DNA of 64,000 bases. Source: Tritrichomonas foetus (Eukaryota; Parabasalia; Tritrichomonadida; Tritrichomonadidae). Positions within the stretch are counted from its first letter, which is position 1, and each line of letters starts with the position of its first letter. The notes below the pieces were generated by a model. That model searched no databases. It was not told where the DNA came from and saw only the letters and a program-made list of their open reading frames with translations. Shown here piece by piece: positions 41,588 to 50,711 of the stretch. A program made the translations under genes and the position numbers. The DNA is taken from assembly GCA_001839685.1 (NCBI GenBank), contig MLAK01000667.1, forward strand, positions 1 through 64,000, given 5' to 3'.

Positions 41588-42874
41588 TTATCCCATCAAC
41601 AAAGCACATTCTTCAAGTAAAGTCTTCAATTCACTAATTTCCTGATTTATCTGTTCTTTTTTGGCCTCATCATGGCACGCTGTTAATTCCTGCATTTTTG
41701 CCTTTATATTTCCTTCTAATTCTGCCTTCATTTCCAACACTTCAGCTTTTTCTGTCTGCGATTCTTCATTTATTTCACCACTATTTCCAGCAGAAGTTGT
41801 TGGCTGAGCTTGAGAATCGAATTTTTGAGATTTTCTTTCTTCTTTTCGTTTTTTATATTCCGTTTCAAGTGCTTCAAGTTCTTCTTCATCTGGTTTTATT
41901 GCGTAATCTATACGAATGAAATTGTTACCGAAGATGCTCTTTTTAGCATTGGCTTTAATCGCTTTAAAACAACTTAAAAGATCTGTATATTCAACATATG
42001 CCACTTTTTCTTCAACATTCACTTCAATTGCCAAAACTCGACCAAACTTCGTGAAAAGTTTAAACATGTATGAAAGGGAGCCTTTATTTCTATCAATTCC
42101 AGCAGCAAAAACTATGTATCGTTTTGATGGTTCGATCGCTTTTGATTCAATCTTTTCTTCAGAAAATTCTTCAACAACTGGTTCGACGTAATCATCATCT
42201 GGGTCAGAAGCATCACTAAATAAACGTTTGCTATGACTAAGGGGAGGTTGTTTAGATGGCTTGTCATCTCTTTTTTGTTTATTGAATCTTGAATGCTTTT
42301 GATCTTGTTTATTTTTATTGAAATCATCTTCTTTTTTAGGCTTTTTGGTGTCTTGTTGTTTCTGCTGTGGCTTTGAATCTGTTTTTTGTGGTTTTGAGTC
42401 AGGTTTTGGTTTTTCGGTTGAAGCGGTTTCACTTTTTGATTGTTGTTTTGAATTTTGCTGTTCAGTCTGTTTTGGTTTTGGTTTTGGTTTCTCTGAAACT
42501 TTTTCAGATATTGCATTTGATACTTTTTCGCTTTGTTTTGTCTGTGGTTTTTCGGATGTTTTCGCTTGAACTTTCTCTGGAATTTTTTCTACTGGAGGAG
42601 GAGATGGCTTTGGCGGCTCTGGCTTTGATTCGATTGGTGTAAATGAAAAATCTTTCGTTTCAATTCTTGAATGGATATTATCAACAAATGAAGAAGTTGT
42701 TTCTCCGATGAATTCGTTGAGAAGCTCGATCATTTTGGACTTTGGGGCATCGCGCTTCAATAATGTTAAAATGTAATTCACGAGCGTTTGCTTTTTTTCG
42801 ATTTTTAAGATTTCGGGCTGATTGTTTAACCATAATTTGAGCTGATTTTGTTCTTCGGGTGATAAAAGTACCAT
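41588..42874 (-). CDS. RBM26/RBM27-like RNA-binding protein
   Basis: 428 aa. Residues 1-70 form a helical PWI-like domain (EQNQLKLWLNNQPEILKIEK, LVNYILTLLKRDAPKSKMIE). About 150 residues of Lys/Pro/Gln/Ser low complexity follow. An RRM sits at about 248-325: YIVFAAGIDRNKG as RNP2-like strand, KVAYVEYTDLLSCFKAI as RNP1-like strand. The end is a charged coiled coil. PWI then RRM is the order in RBM26/27, nuclear proteins that link poly(A) RNA to exosome decay. The CCCH zinc finger of animal RBM26/27 is not visible. Good ATG at 42874 and Inr-like TCACAA on the minus strand nearby. Confidence 0.75.
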   Translation of the reverse strand: MVLLSPEEQNQLKLWLNNQPEILKIEKKQTLVNYILTLLKRDAPKSKMIELLNEFIGETTSSFVDNIHSRIETKDFSFTPIESKPEPPKPSPPPVEKIPEKVQAKTSEKPQTKQSEKVSNAISEKVSEKPKPKPKQTEQQNSKQQSKSETASTEKPKPDSKPQKTDSKPQQKQQDTKKPKKEDDFNKNKQDQKHSRFNKQKRDDKPSKQPPLSHSKRLFSDASDPDDDYVEPVVEEFSEEKIESKAIEPSKRYIVFAAGIDRNKGSLSYMFKLFTKFGRVLAIEVNVEEKVAYVEYTDLLSCFKAIKANAKKSIFGNNFIRIDYAIKPDEEELEALETEYKKRKEERKSQKFDSQAQPTTSAGNSGEINEESQTEKAEVLEMKAELEGNIKAKMQELTACHDEAKKEQINQEISELKTLLEECALLMG

Positions 42875-44122
42875 TTTTTGTTTGTGAAAAATTTAGGCGG
42901 CCCCAGAAATGTGATATGAGAAATGAAATAAAAGCTTTTTATGATAGTGACATGTGATATAACATATCTCAAACATCTTCTTTTCAAAAAAAAGTCTGTC
43001 AGATATTCTCCAAGCCATACTGTTTTTGGTTTGAGCAACAATGAAGCATTGTACTTCGATATTCAATTAAAAGATATGCTATAGAGACTTGAAATTTAAG
43101 TGATTTTTTTTCTACCCTTGAAAATAAGCTCAAATGCTAGATGTATCACTTATGTGAAAAATATAGTGATTATGAACAACTTTTTGATGTTTTTTTATTT
43201 TAGGAAATGTCAACTGATCTTAAAATTTATTTTCATTCATTTTTTGGAAAGAAATTGACGAATGAGTTACATCTTTGAAATAACAATCTGGAAAATAAAT
43301 AATAGGAAAAATAGTGAATGAATCGTTTTGTACTTTTGTTTTGTTAATGCATTGATTGATCGAAAACCATTATCGAATGAAATCGCAAGCCATAAAAATA
43401 CAATGAATTAAGCATCTATATTATGACCAAAATATTACAAAATAATGTCCTCTCTAAGATATTGAGAATTAAAGTCGATTTTTGTCTCGACCCTGGTCGC
43501 AACAGAGATGCCTACAAAGAATTCAGAAAGTATGAAACCTTCCACAAAATTGAGGAATGAGTTTAATACGTTCTAGTGAATTGTTATAAATAGAAGATCA
43601 GTCACAATTTAAATTTTTCTTTTATAACTAGGGTATAAAACATTGATTACTATTAGAAACTGCAGATGGTAATCCTCATTGCGTAAGAATCAAAAAGAAT
43701 ACAATTATTGTAACTAATGATCTTCGATGACGAGTAAAAGTTTTACCATGAAATAGAATATTGATATTCCCCATAGCAATAAATAAGTAGCTATCTTTCT
43801 CTTTCATTTATTACTTTCAGAGAATATTTTTATTCAAAAGAAAAACAAAGGAATTACCCAGAAACTTAATCGTTATAAATAACAACATTCAATAAACATT
43901 AGTAAATCATCCGAAATCTAAAATGGTGGACGTGATCACTGTTTCCATCATTAGCATTTCAATATATATTTATTTGAAATAATTACATCCACTAAAAATT
44001 CTGAAAAACTCACATTTTTTGAATAGATTCATCTCAAAATTAATACAATTGAAATTCAAAATCTTTCAAAACGATACTATTTCAATAGTAATTTAGAATT
44101 TTTCCACAGATTTTTTTCTACT
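42875..44122. other. Long divergent intergenic region with one small ORF
   Basis: 1.25 kb between the RBM-like gene and the GH3 gene. Apart from the 45-codon ORF at 43423-43560, listed separately, it is AT-rich without recognised features. Confidence 0.5.
43423..43560 (+). CDS. Small ORF, 45 aa, with optimal codons
   Basis: ATG to TGA, 45 aa, ending CLDPGRNRDAYKEFRKYETF then HKIEE. The second half uses C- and G-ending codons (CTC GAC CCT GGT CGC AAC ... GCC TAC ... ACC TTC CAC), as the abundant-protein gene at 10246 does and unlike the surrounding AT-rich sequence. That contrast suggests real or once-real coding sequence. It could be a microprotein or the surviving 3' end of a larger gene. 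Highly charged; no family recognised. Confidence 0.4.
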   Translation: MTKILQNNVLSKILRIKVDFCLDPGRNRDAYKEFRKYETFHKIEE

Positions 44123-44128
44123 TCACAT
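44123..44128 (+). promoter_or_regulatory. Initiator (Inr) TCACAT
   Basis: Matches TCA(+1)YW. +1 at 44125 would give a 25-nt leader before the GH3 start at 44150. Confidence 0.55.
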
Positions 44129-44149
44129 ATTTATTAATCAAAGAACAAA

Positions 44150-46411
44150 ATGCAGAACGCTATTGAAAAAGATGGTTACTGCCTTCTCAACAACCCTAAT
44201 AATGGGCCAACGTTAGGTTTTTCCAAGAAATCCGGAATCACAATTAAAGAGAAAGACGGATTATACTTCAAAAATCTTTCAAGAACAGATGACTTAGTTC
44301 CATATGAAGATTGGCGTCTTGATTGTGATACGCGTGCCAAAGATCTTGCATCCCGCCTCTCAATTGAACAAATTGCTGGTTTAATGTTATATAGCAAACA
44401 CCAAATGGTTCCGAATCCTTCACCAGAAGGATACTTTGGAAGTTCTTATGGTGGAAAGCCATTCAACGAAAGTGGTTATGAAAAATGGGCATTGACAGAT
44501 CAACAAAAAACATTTTTAGAAATTGATGGAATTCGTCACGTTTTAGGAATGACCTATGAAAGTGGTGAAATTGCAGCACGTTGGAATAATGAAATGCAAC
44601 AATTTGTTGAATGCTTACCTTTTGGTATTCCAGTCAACACTAGCAGTGATCCACGTCATGGTGCACATGGAGTTTCGTCTGCTGAATATCGTGTAAATGG
44701 TGATACTTCAAAATGGCCAGAAGGTCTTGGAATGTCTGCAACTTTCGACCCAGAAATTTGCCACCAGTTTTCGGAAATCATGCAAACTGAATATCGGGCT
44801 TTAGGTATTACTACAGCATTATCTCCACAGGCAGACTTGGCCACAGAACCACGTTGGATGCGTGCTGTTGACACTTTCGGTCCACACACTGAACTTGCAA
44901 CAGATATGACAAGAGCGTATTGCGAAGGTCTCCAAGAAACCAAAAACGGAGATGAAAAAACTGGATGGGGAAATAAAAGTGTTATTGCGATGGTTAAGCA
45001 CTGGCCAGGCGGTGGAACTGGTGAATCTGGACGTGATGCACATTATGTATTCGGAAAATATGCTGTATATCCAGGAAACAACTTTGAAGAACATCTCAAA
45101 CCATTCTTGAATGGTGCTTTCAACTTAGATGGATCAACAAAGAAAGCTGGTGCAGTTATGCCATATTACACAGTTTCTTGGAATCAAGATCCAAAAGAAA
45201 ATGTTGGCAATTCTTACAGTCATTACATCATTCATGACTTATTAAGAACGAAATATGGTTATGATGGTGTCGTTTGCACAGATTGGGGAATTACTGATGA
45301 TGAAGCAAATGAAGTTGATTTCTTCGGAAGCCGTTGTTTCGGTGTTGAAAATTTAAGTGTTGCTGAACGTCACATGAAGATCATCATGAATGGTGTTGAT
45401 CAATTTGGAGGAAATAATGATGCCAAACCAATCGTTGAAGCCTATAAAATTGGTTGTGAAAGATATGGAAAAGACGTCGTTGATCAGCATTACCGTAATT
45501 CTGCACGTCGTTTACTTCGTGGTATTTTCAGAGTTGGATTATTTGAAAATCCATACATTGATCCATTGGAAAGTGCAAAGACTGTTGGTCATCCTGATTT
45601 TCTTGAAGCTGGATACAAAGCGCAACTTAAATCAATTGTTCTCCTTAAGAATCATGCCAATGCTCTTCCATTAAGACCAGTAACACCAAAATTAAAGGTT
45701 TACATCCCTATTCGTGAAGTTGGTCCAACTGTTGGATTCTTTAGAAATGTGGTTCCAGGATATACCACAGAACCAGTACCAAAATCTATTGTTGCCAAAT
45801 ACTTTGATCAAGTTGATAAAGCTGAAGATGCAGATTTTGCTATTGTGTACATCGAAGCACCACTCACTAATCATTACTCCAAAGAAGACCGTGAAAAAGG
45901 TGGAAATGGTTATTTACCAACAAGCCTTCAATACAGACCATATACAGCCACATCTGCAAGAGATCCAAGTATTGCTGGCGGTGATCCACTTGAATCATCA
46001 AACAATCGATCACATAAAGGTAAAACTGTTGTTGCTTCAAATGAAAAGGATTTGAACAATATCATTGAAACACGAAAGAGACTCGGAAATAATAAGAAGT
46101 TGATTGTTGTTTGCTATTGCAGCAGATCTGTGATTCCAGCTGAATTCGAGAAATATGTTGATGCATTCATTGTTCACTTTGGTGTCCAACCAGATGCTAT
46201 CTTCGAAACAATCACTGGCAAGTCAACACCCAGTGCACTTTTGCCAATTCAACTTCCAGCCGACATGGAAACAGTTGAAAAGCACTGTGAAGATGTTGCA
46301 TTCGACATGACACCTTATGTTGACTCAGATGGACATGCTTATGATTTCGGATTTGGTTTGTCATTTGATGGAGTTATCTCTGATGAACGTACAAAGCGTT
46401 ATCATAAATAA
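44150..46411 (+). CDS. Glycoside hydrolase family 3 (beta-glucosidase-type)
   Basis: 753 aa. The GH3 N-terminal barrel carries IPVNTSSDPRHGAHG, ALSPQADLATEPRW (substrate-pocket Arg), KHWPGGGTGESGRDAH at 283-298 (the K-H-x-P-G block) and the nucleophile loop YDGVVCTDWGITDD with D378 as predicted nucleophile. The C-terminal GH3_C sandwich follows (SIVLLKNHANALPL ... PADMETVEKHCEDV). No signal peptide, so predicted cytosolic. GH3 enzymes remove terminal beta-linked glucose or related sugars. The gene is full length, intronless and close in style to bacterial GH3 enzymes; lateral transfer is plausible. The stop overlaps TAAATAAA. Good Inr 25 nt upstream. Confidence 0.93.
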   Translation: MQNAIEKDGYCLLNNPNNGPTLGFSKKSGITIKEKDGLYFKNLSRTDDLVPYEDWRLDCDTRAKDLASRLSIEQIAGLMLYSKHQMVPNPSPEGYFGSSYGGKPFNESGYEKWALTDQQKTFLEIDGIRHVLGMTYESGEIAARWNNEMQQFVECLPFGIPVNTSSDPRHGAHGVSSAEYRVNGDTSKWPEGLGMSATFDPEICHQFSEIMQTEYRALGITTALSPQADLATEPRWMRAVDTFGPHTELATDMTRAYCEGLQETKNGDEKTGWGNKSVIAMVKHWPGGGTGESGRDAHYVFGKYAVYPGNNFEEHLKPFLNGAFNLDGSTKKAGAVMPYYTVSWNQDPKENVGNSYSHYIIHDLLRTKYGYDGVVCTDWGITDDEANEVDFFGSRCFGVENLSVAERHMKIIMNGVDQFGGNNDAKPIVEAYKIGCERYGKDVVDQHYRNSARRLLRGIFRVGLFENPYIDPLESAKTVGHPDFLEAGYKAQLKSIVLLKNHANALPLRPVTPKLKVYIPIREVGPTVGFFRNVVPGYTTEPVPKSIVAKYFDQVDKAEDADFAIVYIEAPLTNHYSKEDREKGGNGYLPTSLQYRPYTATSARDPSIAGGDPLESSNNRSHKGKTVVASNEKDLNNIIETRKRLGNNKKLIVVCYCSRSVIPAEFEKYVDAFIVHFGVQPDAIFETITGKSTPSALLPIQLPADMETVEKHCEDVAFDMTPYVDSDGHAYDFGFGLSFDGVISDERTKRYHK

Positions 46412-46893
46412 ATGAAACGGGATAGTCGTTTAAAATACTAATAATTTTCTCATTTCGAGATAAATATTAGCTACACTAAATTAAAAAAGAAAAACATAAT
46501 TTTTTCTCTTTTTTCAGAGATTCATTAATGATTATATAATCATCTGGTAAAACATAAAATAGCTAATTGAACACTTTAGTGATGGAAAGTAAACATTAAA
46601 TACGATTTAATACGATAGTTGATAATCTAATCAGATTTGTATTGATGTTCACATAGGCATTTCCTTTATGCAAGAATTCTTATACATGTTTTTATATTTT
46701 CTGTTTGATATTTTCACGACATACTCAGTAACTGAGATGAAAATGAAGTGAAGTGGTATGAACTTTTTGATGATAATGAACCAAATATTTATTGAAAAAA
46801 TTAATCACAAAAGATCTGCCATCCTTAAAATTAACAAAAACAAAATGTAAATTTGAAAAGAAACGATAAGTGTCAGAATTACAAAATTTTAAA
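46412..46893. other. Intergenic spacer
   Basis: AT-rich; begins with the TAAA poly(A) signal overlapping the GH3 stop. No gene seen. Confidence 0.5.
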
Positions 46894-47616
46894 ATGCAAG
46901 CATCACAGATGCCTCGGATTACATGTAAGGATGTCCTCCCACTCATCGAACGTCAAAAAGATATAGCCCTTCAAATGCCAGTATATGTTTTTTGCACAAA
47001 TGCTGCAAAAGATTCAATCAAATCAATCACAGATCAATTTTGCCAAGTTTATCAAAACGATTCAGTAGTTTCAATCAATGAGCCCTCAAAAGCAGAAACA
47101 GTTCTTGCAAATGCTGTTCCACGAACCCTCGTTTTCATCTTTTTCAAAGGCGATCGATTATATCAGAAAGAATGGATCGACCGAGAACTCAGCGTTGCCC
47201 TTCAGGAATATTTACCAACAGTAGACACTTACGGAATTGATGTCACTTTTGCCGAAAAAGAGCCAGCTGCCAAATTAGGTGCCAATCGCCTTCCTTGCGC
47301 TCTAGTTTATCGGATGGGCCATTTAGTCAGCAAAATCTTTCCTGAACTAGAAGAGGGCATAGTTCGTGATCAAGTCGAAAATTACAAATTCGAAATAGCC
47401 AAAAAAGTGCAAGAAAGTGAATTCACAATCAAAGACTATTCAAAAGAAGGACTCAGAACAGATGAAGATAGGATTCAATTCGAACAGAGGATGCGAGAAA
47501 GAGAAGCTGAAGAAAAGAAAAAAGAAGAAGAAGCCAAAAGAAAACATCAACTCGAAGTCAGGAGAAAAATCCAGGAATATAAGCTCGATAGACAGAGGAA
47601 ATATGGCCAACAGTAA
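46894..47616 (+). CDS. UAS/thioredoxin-fold protein with charged helix, no UBX
   Basis: 240 aa from ATG 46894 (the open frame begins GTG at 46870). Residues ~25-165 read as a thioredoxin-like fold without CxxC: VYVFCTNAAKDS, then TLVFIFFKGDRLYQKEWIDR and the cis-Pro-like RLPCALVYRMGHLVSKIFPE. It resembles the UAS domain of FAF/UBXD-type p97 adaptors. A long Arg/Lys/Glu helix follows (REREAEEKKKEEEAKRKHQL), as in FAF2. In those proteins a UBX domain comes next; here the protein stops at RKYGQQ. So either a family without UBX or a divergent thioredoxin-like protein. Confidence 0.65.
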   Translation: MQASQMPRITCKDVLPLIERQKDIALQMPVYVFCTNAAKDSIKSITDQFCQVYQNDSVVSINEPSKAETVLANAVPRTLVFIFFKGDRLYQKEWIDRELSVALQEYLPTVDTYGIDVTFAEKEPAAKLGANRLPCALVYRMGHLVSKIFPELEEGIVRDQVENYKFEIAKKVQESEFTIKDYSKEGLRTDEDRIQFEQRMREREAEEKKKEEEAKRKHQLEVRRKIQEYKLDRQRKYGQQ

Positions 47617-47798
47617 GTTTTCTATTTTTTATTTTTTCAACTATTTGATTTTATAAAAAGCCTTTTATATTTATTGTCTTTCACTGGTATCATTTTCTTC
47701 ACAAAAATGTAATGATAATTGGGTAATATTTCCATATATCTTGATCAGTTTATCTCGCAAATTTAATTAAAGATGAATGGTAACATGTTCATTATAAC

Positions 47799-47888
47799 TT
47801 TTATGATAAAGAATCAGCGATGAAAGCAGTTAATGATTCCAAAATTAAAACCAAACCTCATTCAACAAGGCAATATTCCAATTTCTGA
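47799..47888 (+). pseudogene. Inverted 3' fragment of an RRM gene
   Basis: From TTTTATGATAAAGAATCAGC onward this reads FYDKESAMKAVNDSKIKTK and ends in TGA at 47886. It is about 85-90% identical over ~58 bp, by eye, to the 3' end of the pseudogene on the opposite strand (48024-48079; FYDKESAMRAVNDSKIKAK). Upstream codons in frame are degenerate (a TAA lies ten codons before). It is a tail-to-tail duplicated relic. Confidence 0.6.
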
Positions 47889-47999
47889 GAGAAAGATTTT
47901 GGTATTTTGGTAAAAATAAAAAAATAAAAAAATGGAGGGTTGGTATTTTTATTTACAAACATTTGTTCTTATTCCTCTTATATCGTTTCAAATTAGTGC

Positions 48000-48959
48000 T
48001 CAGATATCGTTAAAACTAAGTTTGGCCTTAATTTTGGAATCGTTGACTGCTCTCATCGCTGATTCTTTATCATAAAACACAATAGAACCAATTTCCTTTA
48101 AATCTTCATACACTTTAGATTTAAAAACACAACCATATTTCTGTGCACATTTTCGTAAATCTGATAAACTTAATTGGGAAATTGGTACAACTTTTTCTCC
48201 TCCATTTTGATTATTAATTGTAATTGTTTCAAAAGAAACTCTAAATTATTCATAATATTTATTTAATGTGGGACCGACAGCTAAAACCATTCCAATACTA
48301 CTTAATTCATTATTTTCATCTGGTAATTGATAATAAATCAATGATTCAATTAAATCATATGCTTCTGTTTTACTTTATGTCGTAATTTTGAGTGTAATAA
48401 ATTTCGATGCTTCTTTAAAAATTGTAATATCTGTTATATGAATTTGAGGTAAAGATAAAAGAATCATACTTTTCATTTGTTCAGGTGTATATATTTTTGG
48501 AACATTATACATTAAAACACTTTTGATTTCAAAAATTTTCGTATTATTAATAAACATTTGAATGAAAGAAATTTGTTCTGGCGTTGTTGCTTTTATATCT
48601 ATTGTAGAATAATACTGATATAATTTGATTTTTGGATCTTGGAAACACTTTTTAAAAATATTGATAAACTTCTTGAGGTCTTCTGAATTCATCAGTGGTT
48701 GTGGTACTTCAATATTTCGAAGATTAGTTTTCTGTGTTTCAACATTGCAATACCAAATATCAGAATCCTTTAAATCGGTGTGAAATAATCGATTTAATAT
48801 ATTGACAATTTTGAACGGTTGATATTTAAAGATTAATTTGAGAAAAACATAATTATTGTTCTGATAATTAAATCGATGAGCTTTGATACATTTTCCTTGA
48901 AATGCTTGTTGAATTTGCTTATCAGTTGATTGTGAATTAGAGAAATTATTGATTATAAT
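48000..48959 (-). pseudogene. RRM-type RNA-binding protein pseudogene with two in-frame stops
   Basis: One continuous frame from 48959 to the stop at 48000 reads as a multi-RRM protein (SVLMYNVPKIYTPEQMKSMI ... KFITLKITT, and GSIVFYDKESAMRAVND, both with RRM strand-helix spacing). It is broken by TAA at 48375-48377 and at 48246-48248. No frameshift is needed. A TGA at 48960 precedes it and no ATG lies at its start; the longest intact stretch from an ATG is 48692-48375 (105 aa). Parts before and after the stops keep RRM patterns, so the gene was functional until recently. It could have been a PABP/nucleolysin-like protein. Upstream exon or promoter not seen. Confidence 0.75.
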
Positions 48960-48962
48960 TCA

Positions 48963-49306
48963 TTATAAATAAAAAAATGAAGAGAAGATAGTCTTTAGAG
49001 AAAAAATTTTCATAAAAAAATTTTTTGACTATAAAATTCCGACCAAATTTCAACACAAAAGATAAATAGGAAAAAAATAAAAATTGCATTTTCTCGATTA
49101 ATATCAATATTCAGCTGTTTTAATAATAGTTATACAATTTCATAATAACTAAATTCGCATTCAAGAAAAATATATTACTTTTTTAAACTGGGAGTTGGAA
49201 ATCTTAATTTTCTTGATACTGCATTTTTACTTGACCAAAACAACATTGCTGAAATGCCTAACATTGCCCAGTCAGTCAATACAATTAATTTTATATTTCA
49301 AAAAAT
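48963..49306. other. Non-coding spacer
   Basis: AT-rich region between the RRM pseudogene and a minisatellite. Nothing recognised. Confidence 0.5.
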
Positions 49307-49530
49307 AGATTAAAACACTCAGATTCAAAACAATTAGATTAAAACACTCAGATTCAAANNNNNNNNNNNNNNNNNNNNNNNNNNNNNNNNNNNNNNNNNN
49401 NNNNNNNNNNNNNNNNNNNNNNNNNNNNNNNNNNNNNNNNNNNNNNNNNNNNNNNNNNNNNNNAAACAATTAGATTAAAACACTCAGATTCAAACAATTA
49501 GATTAAAACACTCAGATTCAAAGCAATTAT
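49307..49530. repeat. 28-bp minisatellite with assembly gap
   Basis: Units containing CAATTAGATTAAAACACTCA repeat with period 28 bp on both sides of a 105-N gap (49359-49463). Starts at 49467, 49495 and 49524 show the period. The true array is probably longer than the gap. It lies 20-240 bp beyond the 3' end of the cupin gene. Confidence 0.92.
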
Positions 49531-49550
49531 TACATGAAAAAACTTTCTTT

Positions 49551-50000
49551 TTATTTACTGAATTTTGGTTCTGTTTGTTCGATCACACCATCACGCTCAT
49601 CTGACAACGAACCTTCTTTGTTTTGGATACAAAGGAAGATAAGTGGAGCTGAGCCTGTGTTCTTTAAGCTATGGCTTGTGTTGGTGCCGACACGAACAAC
49701 TGAGCCTTCTTTAATTGGGAAAACGGTTTCGCCAACCTGGTATTCACCATTTCCACTGATGAAGCAATACACTTCTTCATTTTGTGTATGCGAATGGAAG
49801 AATGGTGCACCTTGTCCTGGAAGAAGAAGGTTATATGAAATTTGGGAGCCTGTTGATTTGATCGCATCCTTAAGGAAAACTTTTCCAGTGCAGAATAACT
49901 TTCCATCTGGGCCTTTGTGCTCATAGTTTCCTAAATCAGCGAGGTTGCCAAGGTCAATAGCTGTATAGTTATTTTGTTCCGAAATTGTTTTAATTGACAT
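49551..50000 (-). CDS. Single-domain cupin
   Basis: 149 aa from ATG 50000 (the open frame reaches TTG at 50039). Cupin motif 1 reads GAPFFHSHTQNEEVYCFISG, giving H-x-H-x4-E as metal ligands. Motif 2 reads EGSVVRVGTNTSHSLKNTG with the third His. Small cupins bind Fe, Mn or Ni and act as isomerases, dioxygenases or sugar binders; the substrate cannot be told. The single-cupin form with GQGAPFFHSH is typical of bacteria, so lateral transfer is plausible. Codons are mixed with many C/G-ending. A canonical initiator is 8 nt upstream. Confidence 0.9.
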   Translation of the reverse strand: MSIKTISEQNNYTAIDLGNLADLGNYEHKGPDGKLFCTGKVFLKDAIKSTGSQISYNLLLPGQGAPFFHSHTQNEEVYCFISGNGEYQVGETVFPIKEGSVVRVGTNTSHSLKNTGSAPLIFLCIQNKEGSLSDERDGVIEQTEPKFSK

Positions 50001-50004
50001 AAGA

Positions 50005-50010
50005 AAGTGA
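50005..50010 (-). promoter_or_regulatory. Initiator (Inr) TCACTT
   Basis: On the minus strand TCACTT precedes the cupin ATG by 5 nt. +1 A at 50008 gives an 8-nt leader. Confidence 0.7.
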
Positions 50011-50711
50011 TATGATTTTTTGGTGACATGACAAAACAAAATTGAAAAGAAATTGATAAGTATTGAAACAATTGTTCGGAATAGAAATGAATTGGTCGGC
50101 CAATTCTTGATTGAGAAGATATTCAGGCAGAAGAAAATTCAAAATAATTTGAATGTGTTAACCGCCATTTTTCAAATGTTTACATTTGTTTGAATGCTAT
50201 CATAGGTCAATTATATTCACTAAATAATTCACCTTTTTCACCAATTGGTTTCTTTCATCTTGATTCTAAATGAATCATTCTTGTCGGTATTAAGTTTATT
50301 TCGAACCACATATTTTAATTAAATATACATCTGCTTGACGACCAAACTTGAAAATGAATTCGACCAAGCTTTTTTCAATTATTCAGGTGAATTTGAATTT
50401 AAAACTTAACTTTTGGTCGTAATGTAGATGAATATGATTTGAAAAGTGAAAAAATTATTTATATATTTTTATTAACTACACATTTAATAAAACTCTAGAA
50501 ACTCTAAAAACTCATGGAATAAATGTTTGAGAGACTCCATCATATTCAATCCATTATTCTTATTATTATCTCATCTTTTTCGTTTCTAATTTTACACTGA
50601 AAAATATTGAATCAAAGTGAATTAATGAATGATCTAAAATAAGGGAGCTCCAAAATTCAATAAATGTTATATTCAATCGTGAAAAACAAATAAACCGGAA
50701 CATATAAGTGA
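50011..50711. other. Intergenic region with paired ACGACC/GGTCGT motifs
   Basis: Holds ACGACCAAACTTG at 50338 and AACTTTTGGTCGT ending at 50420, a gapped inverted pair. TTAACCGCC near 50158 is Myb-site-like. No gene seen. Confidence 0.45.
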
